A program made the translations under genes and the position numbers. A DNA stretch of 64,000 bases, from contig CM041465.1 of the NCBI GenBank assembly GCA_023213395.1, positions 211,055,741 to 211,119,740 on the forward strand, given 5' to 3'. Of this stretch, positions 49,590 to 60,188 are shown piece after piece; position 1 is the stretch's first letter, and each line of letters starts with the position of its first letter. Source of the stretch: Cycas panzhihuaensis. Its lineage: Eukaryota > Cycadophyta. Below the pieces are notes generated by a model that worked only from the letters and a program-made list of their open reading frames with translations, was not told the DNA's origin and ran no database searches.

Positions 49590-52500
49590 GAATACTTTAT
49601 AAGAAACCTATGTACATAACTACTTAATGGCAATATCATAAACACCTATTTCCGTTCTACACCATTTAAATTTTTTTGTGCTAACAACCTTGGTCAATGA
49701 GTCTACAACATTTTTTTGTGTAGCAATCTTTTGCAAGTCCACCTTGTGATCTTAAACCATTTCTCTCACAAAATGGAATTACGCATCAATATGCTTCTAC
49801 TAAGCATGAAAAGTGGGATTCTTCACTAAGTAGATTGCACTTTGACTAACACAATTTATCTTCACAACATCCTGCTTACAGCCAGCATATGTGTATAATC
49901 TCTGTAACCAAATTGTTTTCTTGCATGCATGGGTAGCTGTAATATACTCTGCTTCTATGCTAGAAAATACCACAACTTGTTGTCTGTTTTTCATCCAACT
50001 AACTGCGCCACCACAAAGGGTAAAAACATACCTTCTTGTAGATCTTATATTATTAAGATCTCCAACGCAATTAGCATCAACAAGACCTATTAAATTCATT
50101 GTTCTACTCTCCATGGGATCTCCTTGATAGCAAATTTTATAGTCTGATGTACCCTACATATACCTGAAAATCCTTTTCATAGCCACCTAGTGCTCCCTAC
50201 CTAGGTTTGACATGTACCTGTTAACTACTCTCATTGCACGGACAATGTTTAGTCGAGTGTAACCATTGCATATATTAGGCTACCAATAACACTAGCATAA
50301 GGGACAAATGCCATGTCTTTAACTTCTTGGTGAGTCTTTGGCATTATTCAATTGATAATTTTTAACCAACAAGAAGAGGAATATTAATTGGTTTACTATT
50401 TTGCAACCTAAACTGTTGTAATATTGTCTCAATATGCTAACTTTAGCTATGCCAAATCTTCTTATTTCTTCTATCCCTTTTAATCTAAATGCCTAAAATA
50501 AAATATATAGTACCAAGGTCCTTCATCTCAAAATGAGATGTTGGTTGGCCTTTGGCAAGTTAGTTTATTTCTTTATTGTTACCAACCAAAAGTATATCAT
50601 CAACATATAAAGCTAGAATAATAAAGTATTACCAACTTGTTTATAATAGACACAATGATCTACTTTATTGTACACAAAGCTATCTGCCAACATATGTGAA
50701 TCAAACTTCTGATACCACATCCTTGGTGATTATTTCAAACCATATAATGATTTCTTCAACCTCCACACCATATTCTCCTTCCTTGTAACTTAAAAAATTT
50801 TAGGCTATAACATATAAATTTCTTCCTTAAGGTCACCATGAAGAAATATAGTCTTCATATCCATTTGATCCACCTTAAGGTCATAAGCAATTACTATAAC
50901 TAATAAAAATTTAATTGAAACTATTTTTGTAAGAGGAGAAAATATCTCACTAAAATCTATTCCCTTGACCTGGGAACAGCTCTTTACTACCAAAAAAGCC
51001 TTACACTTTTCCATTGTACCGTCTGCTTGGAACTTCTTCTTGAAGATCCATTTATTATTAAGAGATTTTCTTCCATTAGGTAGATCCACCTAATCTCATA
51101 TGTTATTTTTATCTAAGGCCATCATTTCTTCTTCCATAGCCTTCATCTAGAGTTGGCTCTCTTTTGACTCCAGAGCCTATTAAATAGTACATAGATCATC
51201 ATCTGTAGTAGATAAAATAAAAGATGAGCGACGAAAGTCTTCAGATCTTCTCTCACAAGTTGATCTCCTCAACATGTAGGGTTCTTGAGGTTGATCTAAA
51301 TCTACAGTTGGTCCTTCCTCTTCAATTAGTTCATATTCTGATGAAGAGTTTTCATCTTTTATCTTAAATCGTACCTTCTTAGAGTTTTCTTCCTTTGGTT
51401 CATTATCCTGCTTTAGAGACTTGAATTCGTCTCTAAAGATAACATCATGACTATACACAACTTTCTATGTTTCAAGGTTATAAAGCTTGTACCCTTTAAC
51501 ACCATTACCATAGCCAATGAAAATAGTCTTTTGTACTTTGAAATCAAGCTTAGTCCTTTGTTGTTTATGAACATGTATAAAATATTCAAAACTAAAAACT
51601 CTAAGATGACTAAGAGATGGTTTCTTACCAGGCTACACTTCTTCAAGTGTTTTATATACTAACGCAGTTGTTAGTGATCTATTTATCATGTAGCTTGCAG
51701 TCATCATAGCCTCAACCCAAAATTTCTTCTCTAAACCAATAGCACTAAGCATGCTCCTCGATCACTCTAGTAAGGTCCTATTTATCCTTTCAACAACTCC
51801 ATTCTGTTGTAGCGTATAGGAAATTATTTTTTACCTTGTTATTCCATACTTTTTATAGAACTACTCAAACTCCTTTGAGCAAAACCCACCTCCATTATTA
51901 GTCCTCAATACCTTGATCTTCTTGTCACTCTAATTCTCGACCAAGGCCTTGAATTCTTTGAATTTATTAAAGACCTCAGATTTCTCCCTGAGAAAATACA
52001 ACCATGTCTTTCTTAAAAAATCATCTATGAATGAGAAAGAATTTAAACCCACCCAATGAGGGTACATCAATAGGTCCAAAAACATGATTGTGCACCAATT
52101 GTAGAATACTTTTTGCTTTCTTCGAGCTTGAAAGAAAACTAATTCGATTTTATTTTCCATACACACAATGCTTATATAAATCAAAATCAAAGCAGCCATT
52201 AATTCCAGAGATGTCTTCTGCCATACGTTTGGAGAAGAAGTCATACAGGCCTTTCTCTCCAATATGGCCTAATTTCTAATGCCACAACATAGTTTTATGA
52301 GCAAGTGATATTTAGGTCCTACCTACATCATTGTTACTTTATGTAATAGTTGGACTCTATTTGTCAGCATACAATGTGCTCACATCAAGCTTGTATAACA
52401 TTCCAAATTAGACCCCTCTTGCTAACACTAATGCTCCTCATACCATTCTGCAACTATCTTTATTAAAAATCACTTATATTCTTATATCATCCAATTGACT

Positions 52501-52884
52501 AACAGATAATGGACTTATAGCCAAACTAGAAATATGACTCACATTAAGGATAGTTTTAACCCTTCTATCCCCGAATCAAACCTTCACCTTTCCACAACCC
52601 GTAAATTTATATAGGTAATGAGCCCCAAGAAATACTTCACCTTCATCAATACTTGTGTATTCACAAAACCATTTCCTATGGGGAGTAACATGAAGTGAAA
52701 CACTAGAGTCAATTAACTAAGATTCAACATTTGACAACTTACCTGAGATTGTCAGATAAACATCACCATCAACATCATCAAAGGCTTTTGCTAGCATGGA
52801 AGAAGTAACTTCAAGTGACTTTCCTTTATCAACCTTGACTCAACATTGTCTCTTTATATAGCCAACCTTCACACATCTCTAATA
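49590..52884 (-). pseudogene. Ty1/copia gag(zinc knuckle)-pol relic, 5' end missing
   Basis: Read from right to left. Zinc knuckle at 52,843-52,884 (CVKVGYIKRQC, first Cys and the His both Tyr). Protease region near 52,700 (LIDSSVSLHVTP). GAG-pre-integrase and integrase at 52,262-51,600 (SFIDDFLRKTWLYFLREKSE; LRTNNGGGFCSKEFE; QQNGVVERINRT). RT at about 51,150-50,300 (NNKWIFKKKFQADGTMEKCK, SPLTKIVSIKFLL, SLYGLK.SPRMWYQKF). RNase H at 50,114-49,800, a 104-codon open frame with VGDLNNIRSTRRYVFTL and SSIEAEYITATHACKK. The tail KNVVDSLTKVVSTKKF runs to the polypurine tract. Integrase Glu (VVER) is kept. The order is that of a full copia pol, but with stops and shifts. Gag upstream of the knuckle is absent: the sequence changes to receptor-kinase DNA at about 52,885. 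Confidence 0.9.
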
Positions 52885-54100
52885 TACCAACAAACCTCTA
52901 CATGGAATCCCAATCGCACTGCATTTTGCAATTGGACCGGAGTTACTTGTAGCCCAAGGAGGGACAGGGTGGTGCTTCTCAACCTCAGATATGGCTCTCC
53001 AAGGTTATCTCTCTCCTTTCCTCGCCAATTTGTCATTTCTTCGTCAATTACGGCTTCGCAATAATAGTTTTTATGGAGATATTCCCCCAGAATTTGGGCA
53101 CCTTCGTCCGTTGAGAAAGTTTTTCCTTTCGTATAACCCTCTGAGCGGACGCATTCCCTCTGAACTCGGCCTCCTCACAAATCTAGAGGTTCTTGCGTTG
53201 AGATCAAATAGCCAGACAGGTACCATTCCCTCTTCCTTTGCCAACATCTCGTCCTTGACTCATTTGGAGTTGGGTACAAACAATTTGTCCGGCGTCATCT
53301 CCCCTGCATTCGGAACACTCGCCCACTTGAAAGTGTTCCACATAGTGCAAAGCCGAGTGTCAGGGAGCATTCCCTCTTCGTTGGCAAATATCTCCGCTTT
53401 GATTGACTTGGATCTTCGTTCAAATCACCTCAGCGGTGTCATTCCTCCCCAATTCGGGCGTCTTACAAATCTCAACTCGCTTACCTTGTACCAAAACTAC
53501 TTGGGAGGATCAATTCATTCTTCCCTATCAACCTGCACCTCTCTCCAAATTCTGTCTTTATCAGAAAACAATTTAGTTGGACGCATTCCATCGGAGTTGG
53601 GTCACAAGCTCCCCAACCTTCAACAAGTTTATCTGTCGACAAATCGGCTGAGTGGCAACATTCCAATCTCTTTTGGCAATTGTCCCCAACTCACAATACT
53701 TGAACTATCCCAAAATCAGCTGAGTGGGATGGTGCCAGCAGAGCTGGGTAAGTTGGCTCTCCTTCAACGCCTTGACTTAAGGGGAAATCAATTTGTTAGT
53801 GGAAGCGGTACCGAATGGCCCTTTTTTACACATCTCACCAATTGCTCCCTCTTACAACTGTTAAATTTGGACCAGAATCGACTGACTGGCGTTTTGCCTT
53901 CTGCTATAGGCCAGTTTTCTACCAAACTCTCCTACCTAAGCTTAGAACACAACTTTATAGGAGGATGAATGCCTCAGCAGATTGGCAATCTAACCAACCA
54001 GACATTCGTGGCTTTGGATGGCAATCTCTTCAGCGGCAGCATTCCATCGGAATTCAAAAGACTCCAAAATCTTGAAAGATTGGCTTTGAGCGACAACAGA

Positions 54101-54160
54101 TTAGGACTCTGATTGTCGCTCAAATCCAATCTTGAAAGATTGGATTTGAGCGACAACAGA
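54101..54160 (+). repeat. 60-bp duplication with inverted core in the LRR pseudogene
   Basis: A 34-base block (AATCTTGAAAGATTGG...GACAACAGATT) at 54,069-54,102 recurs exactly 60 bases later with one mismatch. Between them, 54,113-54,133 is the perfect inverse of 54,136-54,156 (21-base arms, 2-base spacer GA). TTAGGACTCT at 54,101-54,110 also matches 54,203-54,212 downstream. The insert brings in the stop at 54,110-54,112. Confidence 0.9.
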
Positions 54161-55586
54161 TTGGATTTGAGCGTCCCGAGCGAGATGGGTGAACTACAAA
54201 GCTTAGGACTCTTGTCACTTGAGGAAAACGTGCTCTCTGGACCAATTCCCCCTTCTCTTGGCCATCTCCAGCAGCTCAGAAGGCTTAATCTTTCGAAAAA
54301 CCAATTATCAGGAAACATACCTGCAGCTCTTGGCAACTGTTGGCGTCTGGAATTGCTCGACCTGTCCTACAACAGACTTCATGGAAACATACCGCCAGAG
54401 GTTGCGGGTCTACAAAATCTACTATTCTATTTCAACCTCTCAAGCAATTCCCTCCAAGGCTCCCTCCCCCGCGAGATTGGTAAAATGGTAATGACTCAAA
54501 CCATAGACATATGATTGGCTATCTGGATTCATTCCAACCACACTTGGAAGCTGCGCAGCGTTGAAGAGTACATGAATCTATCTCATAATGCCTTGCAAAG
54601 TCCAACTCCACTTTCACTCGGAAATATAAAAGGTCTCCGAGACATGGATCTCTCTTCCAACAAGTTGTGGGGTACAATACCAACGTCTCTGGAGAAACTC
54701 AATATGCTTACGCACTTGAATTTCTCGTACAACAACCTCACTGGAGAAGTTCCAAAAGGAGGGAATTTTGCAAATTTTAGTAATGCATCATTTATGGGAA
54801 ATCCCAGACTCTGTGCACCATGGATACACCTGCCTGCCTGTCCCAATTCCACCCCTTTGAAACAAACAGGGCATTCATCTCTCAAAAGAGTAATACTACC
54901 AATTGCAAGCGTTGGTGTTTTCATTCTCTGCTGTTTACTCACAGGATTCTTTTGGAGCAGGAAGAGTCTACATCTCCCAAAAACCTTTGCATTAAAACGG
55001 GAACTCCCTATTATTTCGTATCAACAAATTACCGAAGCGACTAACGGATTTAGCGTGGGCAACCTGCTTGGAGTCGGTAGTTTTGGATCAGTCTATAAAG
55101 GGATTTTAGGCGATGGCACAACGATTGCAGTCAAGGTTTTTAATTTGCAGGATGAAGAGTGCAACGGAAGTTTCAAAAAGGAATGCGAAGTATTGAGGAG
55201 AGTTCGTCACCGGAACCTTGTTAGAATTGTGACCTCGTGTTCCACCCTTAATTTCAGAGCATTGGTCCTTCAATTCATGGCAAAGGGAAGCTTGGAAAAG
55301 AATCTGTATCCTGATGATACGAACGAAGGTGAAGATGGAAATGCTTGTTCATTGAACTTGCTCAACCGATTGAACATTTCCATAGACGTAGCCCACGGCA
55401 TGCAATACCTGCATCATGATTGCCATGTTCGAGTTCTGCATTGCGATCTAAAGCCGAGCAACGTGCTTTTAGATGACGACATGACAGCACACATTACCGA
55501 TTTTGGCCTGACTCGAATTATTTGTCCCACCTCTGAGGATTCCTTCACTTCAACACTGCGAGGATCCATCGGGTACATCGCCCCAG

Positions 55587-55687
55587 GTTTGGTTTTGTGG
55601 TTCAAATCATCAAAATGTTATTTCTCCTTTTTCGCTTGTGTATTTCATACGTAGAATGAAACTTTAAACATGATGGCTTGAATACAG
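55587..55687 (+). other. Intron in the kinase domain, 101 bp
   Basis: GT at 55,587 after GGTACATCGCCCCAG and AG at 55,686-55,687 (GAATACAG) before AGTACGG. Phase 1, splitting the Glu codon of the APE motif (P-G|AG-TAC gives P-E-Y). LRR-XII genes typically carry one intron in this domain. Its presence shows that the copy came from genomic DNA, not from a spliced mRNA. Confidence 0.85.
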
Positions 55688-56149
55688 AGTACGGATTAGG
55701 AGGAGGGCTTCAACGAAGGGGATGTTTACAGCTATGGCATTCTGTTATTGGAGATGCTGACCAGAAGAAGGCCCAGCAGTGACATGTTTGTAGGAGGACT
55801 GGACCTGCACAAGTGGGTGAGCATGGCATTTCCTGAGAGATTGCTGGATGTTATCGACGGTAGCCTCCTGACAGATGTGAGTGAGGAAGGAATAGACGGG
55901 CATAACGTGCACAAATGTCTTAGGGAACTCGTACTCGTGGGTTTGTTGTGCACAAAACAATCACCTGAAGAAAGACCAAATATGAGAGATGTGGCGGGAC
56001 TGTTGGAGAGTATCAGAGCAACATTTCTTGGAGTAACAAATAGAGGGGCTTTCAATTTACCGGCAGATATATCGTCCTTGTTAGATAGTAGAACTGTAAG
56101 ACAGAACAATGGAGGAGCATCTGATAGCCAAACTTCCTCCACACAGTAG
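55688..56149 (+). pseudogene. Exon 2 of the LRR receptor kinase pseudogene
   Basis: Begins EYGLGG in the spliced frame; one base is then in excess near 55,702-55,708, after which GDVYSYGILLLEMLTRRRP follows in the next frame, and the frame is open to TAG at 56,147. It carries kinase subdomains IX-XI: D-V-Y-S-Y-G, the DLHKWV segment, LRELVLVGLLCT and the conserved Arg in EERPNMRDV. The C-terminal tail is Ser/Thr/Gln-rich. Confidence 0.88.
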
Positions 56150-56770
56150 TTCATGTGTAGGAAACATCAAATCCATTTTCCCATACTGCTGCTGCGTGAA
56201 ACAGAACTGGCACAATTATCTGCTGTTGTGATAATGTAAGATCCGGCTCTGTTTTATGTGATCTCACCCAGGAAATATCACAAGAAATTATCATCTATAT
56301 TGGTTGATGCATCCACGCAATCCTTTTGGATCGGTATTTGTTACATCTAAGCGCATATAAAAATAAGGGTATGCAGTTATATCTCTTAACAGACACCACA
56401 AAATAGTTATTCATCAGTCGACCGTAGGAGCAGCGAAAGTATACTGCAATCGACTGTGGGAGCAGGGGTCTGCATAGTTTTCAAAGTTTAGAAAATGAAC
56501 ATGCTACAATAAGAAATATTAAATTTACTAACAATAACAACGAACGAGTGGCTAAAATTATAGGCATTGAGTTGAGCAATCTACGTTAGGGCTGTTCGAC
56601 ATTCCAACGAGTCTTGTGTACAACAAGAAGGTGAAGCAGTAGTAGAAATTCTAAGGGTTTCTATGGCCAAGTCTAATGCTTTTGTCAAGTAGAAAATACC
56701 TTAAATATGATCTTACATAAATTATGATTACAAATTTATGCTATGATCATTGTTTCAAAGTGTGCACCTT
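56150..56770 (+). other. 3' flank of the receptor kinase pseudogene
   Basis: Base composition similar to the gene for the first 300 bp, consistent with former 3' UTR. Contains a partial direct repeat (ATCAGTCGACCGTAGGAGCA near 56,413; CAATCGACTGTGGGAGCA near 56,447). No coding signal. Confidence 0.5.
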
Positions 56771-57046
56771 CTAAATCCTTGTTGGGGTGAAATTTGGGAT
56801 ATTGTGCTCACAAATGATTCACTATATGCTTGGTAAGAGTGAACCCCTTGTAAATCCTTGTTGAGGTGAAATTGGGATATTGTGCTCATGAAAGATTCAC
56901 TATATGCTTGGTAAGAGTGAACCACTTGTAAATCTTTGTTGAGGTGAAATTTGGGATATTGTGCTCACGAAAGATTCACTATATGCTTGGTAAGAGTGAA
57001 TCCCTAATCTCTCAATATGCTTGGTAAGAGTGAACTCCTAATCCCA
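56771..57046 (+). repeat. 79-bp tandem repeat, 3.4 units
   Basis: Unit with TAAATCCTTGTTGRGGTGAA, GGGATATTGTGCTCA and TTCACTATATGCTTGGTAAG. The landmark AAATCYTTG occurs at 56,773, 56,852 and 56,930; the last, partial unit retains only the ATATGCTTGGTAAGAGTGAA part (57,014). Units are at least about 90% alike. Confidence 0.9.
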
Positions 57047-57699
57047 ACACATAAAGTCACATGAGTTGGAATTTACTTAGGAGGACTTCCACATTTTTTT
57101 AGCCGATCACTTAGATAAGAATCCCTCCTAAAATACCACAAAATTACTCTCCCTAAAAATAATCTTCACACATTATTGTCTCTATGATATTAATTACACC
57201 CTTTCACAATGAGGAATGTGGAGAGTGAAAGGTGTTATGATATGACAAGCAATCCATTTGCTCTCTAGAGGGCTTTGGCATTAGAAAAAGGGAAAAATAT
57301 AAAAATAGCTTCTAAATGATAAGAAGATCGGCTTATTACTCTTTTAGATTGTATACATTTTTTAAAGTATTTTATATAAGTTAAGAAATAAAATAGAATT
57401 AAACTTGAAATTAGAGTTTTTAAAATTATTCAACCCCCAATGACATCTTCATGGGATTAATTTAAGATTAATATCACTTCATATTGTAATGCATATCTTC
57501 CTAGACTATTATTAATCACATATTAAATAATGCTCTATAGACAAACTAGAATGGTACAATTCTCTTAACCCAATTATATTATACTAGGTGGAATGGTTCT
57601 AATAACTATATGTTTTGTAATTATTGAACACCATTTTAGAATTATATCTACATTAAATATTTTGTTATACAAAAAATTGACATTTATATTATGTTTTTG
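57047..57699. other. Gene-free AT-rich stretch
   Basis: No coding signal or repeat partner seen. Confidence 0.5.
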
Positions 57700-59360
57700 T
57701 GGTTTTCTCAATACATGAAATCTAATCAAGGATAACATGGGCTTCTTTTGGTTTGACCATGACTCTTAAAATAATAATAGCCATTTATTTGTCCCCTCTT
57801 ATAACAATGATTTGTTCAAGAGGTCTATCAATTCTTGATAATCCACAAAAGGATTAAAAATGTTGCCTAGCAAGTAATGCCTAAATTTTTGGAGGGCATG
57901 GATTATATCCAAACCTCCATTTGTTGTCATCATATAATTATATGCAATTATAGTTAAGTTTTTATCTAGAAAGTATTCTAGATAGTTTACATTTTTACTT
58001 ATAAACTAGGTTGTAATATATCCAATAACATTTAAGAATGCATCAACATAGACTTATTTTTTCCCTTTTTCTTGTCAATTAAAAATTTTCAAGGTTGTCA
58101 TTTGGTTAATTTTAAGTTTTGATACATTGTACATTGAACACCATTTGCTTATTTGTCCCCCATGTCAAGGGCATATCTTGACTTGAGAGTTTCTCCATTG
58201 GTAGTCAAAGTTGAGCATTGTCTTTAATAATTTTTCTATAATAACTTATCATCTATAACAATTCTTAATTTGTTTTAGAGTAATTGAAATTATGAACAAT
58301 ATAATCAATTTCACTTGTGCCATATTTGTTAGTAACCCTTATTTTCCAAAAATGTGACTTAATAAAATTTGAAATGGTACCATAGATTTGTATATTAGAG
58401 GGTTAAGATATAATTTATGTATTTTTCACAATCTTTTGTAATGGCTCTTAGGTTTCTCAAACGATTATTCATTAAACTATATAGTGCCCAATCATAAAGT
58501 AAACCTTTCACCTTTGTATCAATTACCTTTTTAAATATATATAACACGAATTTATGAAATGATGTTGGGGCATTCATCAATTAAAATGGCATTTTTCAGT
58601 AAGCATGTATTCCTCATACCATCAAATGTGTGTATTTTTATTGATCTTTTGGGGATAATTTTAACCTAATTATAACCACTAAGACACTTGTAAAAACATC
58701 CACTTTAGAATCAACGACTCTCAAAGGCATATTTAGTAAATGATGTTGAAAATAGGTCTTTCTTACTGATTTCGTTAATGGTCAAATATCAAAACAAATA
58801 CATACTTTTCCAATTTTCTTTTTCAGCACCATCAGTAGTCTCATACACTAGTATTACCAACCTTGTAAATGCAATTTGATGGAAACATCTTATCTAACTC
58901 TATCTTTACTTGATCCTTAACCATAGGATTCTTCTAGGGAGGCCTTTGTCATACTAATTTTGCACCTTCCCCTAATTTTATCTTCTATACTCCAAACTTT
59001 AGTGGAATTCCTTGGCTTTGCAAGAGCCCACAAATATATTTGTTTCATGTGAATAATATTGAAGCCCTTTTGATAATGGTTGTATACTAATGTCCAAATA
59101 TTGACCTTATAAATCTTGAGTTCTTCATAAATACCCAACTTGTCTTTTTTTTCTTATGAGTTGGAGTCTCATTATTTACTCTTTCGTCATATATTATGTT
59201 TGTGTACTTAAGCGCAAACTTCCTTACCTTTCAAGGTTCCTCACCATTGATTAAAGCTTCTATATCTTATACTTCATCTTGAGGCTTAAGCTTGGTCCTA
59301 TCTTTAGACCAAGATTTGTTAGATTATAAGCTTAAATAGGTATATGATTTCTCTCCAAGT
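57700..59360 (-). pseudogene. Ty3/gypsy reverse transcriptase relic
   Basis: On the minus strand, KKIGKVCICFDI.PLTKSVR (about 58,830) corresponds to K-K-x-G-x-x-R-x-C-V-D-Y-R-x-L-N-K. It is followed by MNAPTSFHKFVLYIFKKVID (58,580-58,520), the N-A-P-x-x-F-Q motif of the palm, and by LNPLI.KSMVPF and LLSHIFGK.GLLT, matching the L-N-x-x-K-C-x-F ... G-H-x-V-S-x-x-G-I block. The Y-x-D-D box is not recognisable. Upstream to 59,360 lies linker sequence. Heavily mutated. Confidence 0.72.
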
Positions 59361-59609
59361 TTTTCGTTCTCACCATAAATTGATCAATTGTTCCCCACTC
59401 TCCAGCCCCCAACTTTCCATACCTTTATTTCCAAATGATTATAGAAAATTCACTCTTCATCCTATTTGATTCTCTTTTACTTTTCTGATTCTCTACTTAG
59501 ATTTTAATTCTCTCTATCATTGTAGTATTATAAATAACTAGTCCAAAGGAAGTTTTAGCATGCTTTGCTTTTTTAGTTCATTTCTATAGAGTTTAATATA
59601 TTTAATAGA
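59361..59609. other. Unassigned AT-rich sequence between gypsy relic and LTR copy
   Basis: Nothing recognised; no primer-binding site next to the LTR copy to the right. Confidence 0.4.
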
Positions 59610-60188
59610 TTTTAACTTTTATTAAAAAATAGTAATGATGATTTTAATTCATCACCAAATTATATTTAAAAATACTTTTGTAATAATATCTAAAGAGAAA
59701 ATATAATCGTAGAAGCAATATATTAATAGAACTTTAAACTATGCAAAGAACAAATAGTATAAACAAACTAAGTACACAACAAAGAACACTGGGAGATTTT
59801 AGTCTAAGTATAGATCTTTTATTAATCTAAGCAACAACTAAAGAATTACATAGATGAAAAATTCCAACTCTTCTTATTGACTCATTAAAGACTCATCCAA
59901 ACTTTTACATGTACCATTACATAATGATATATAGACACAACTTTACAAGATACTGCCTTGTAGTTTTACAATATAATGGACATAAGCCATGGGTCGAAAA
60001 AGGCCCCCATAAGACACCTAAAAAGTTTTCTCAGGAGCTTTCACCTGTAAACCCCTGCATGGGGGGTCATTGGCCCCTTAGACCCACCAGTCGAAGGCCC
60101 TACAATGGGCCTCTAGACCCCATAAAAGGGGATTAGATGTAATGCTTATACCTATGTAACACTTGCAAAGTGTTCAACATATCCAACA
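59610..60188 (-). repeat. Second copy of the minus-strand copia LTR
   Basis: Homologous to parts of 48,900-49,575. On the minus strand it starts TGTTGGATATGTTGAACACT at 60,188. Shared landmarks include AAGAACACTRGGAGATT and CTAAAGAATTA. It is in the same orientation as the 48.6-49.6 kb LTR, so it could be the 5' LTR of that element or an independent insertion. Confidence 0.6.

Larger units (their letters stand above)
52886..56149 (+). pseudogene. LRR receptor kinase (subfamily XII, non-RD) pseudogene
   Basis: Cell-surface LRR receptor kinase of the FLS2/EFR/Xa21 subfamily, whose members sense microbial patterns. Order: partial N-cap (TSTWNPNRTAFCNWTGVTC, 52,894-52,950), a long LRR array of 24-residue units with N-x-L-S-G-x-I-P (52,991-54,710), a transmembrane segment (VILPIASVGVFILCCLLTGF, about 54,890-54,955) and a kinase. 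The kinase has LGVGSFGSVYKG, the AVKVF lysine, HCDLKPSN (Cys before Asp, so non-RD), DFGL and GYIAPE. One 101-bp intron separates exon 2. Missing: signal peptide, start codon and N-cap start, cut off at the copia junction. Lesions: a likely 2-bp loss near 52,987; TGA at 53,966; a 60-bp insertion with TGA at 54,110; a compensated frameshift with TGA at 54,512; a one-base frame slip near 55,705. The rest reads clean, so decay is moderate. GC is clearly above the flanks. Confidence 0.95.

Noticed and set aside
53481-54336. Antisense frames opposite the LRR region
   Set aside because: They are mirror images of the regular Leu-rich codon pattern of the LRRs.
53966-54514. Three in-frame TGA codons in the receptor kinase, possible recoding or selenocysteine
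   Set aside because: One comes with a 60-bp aberrant insert, another with a frameshift pair, and additional frameshifts exist elsewhere. Higher plants lack selenoprotein machinery. Decay is the simpler reading.
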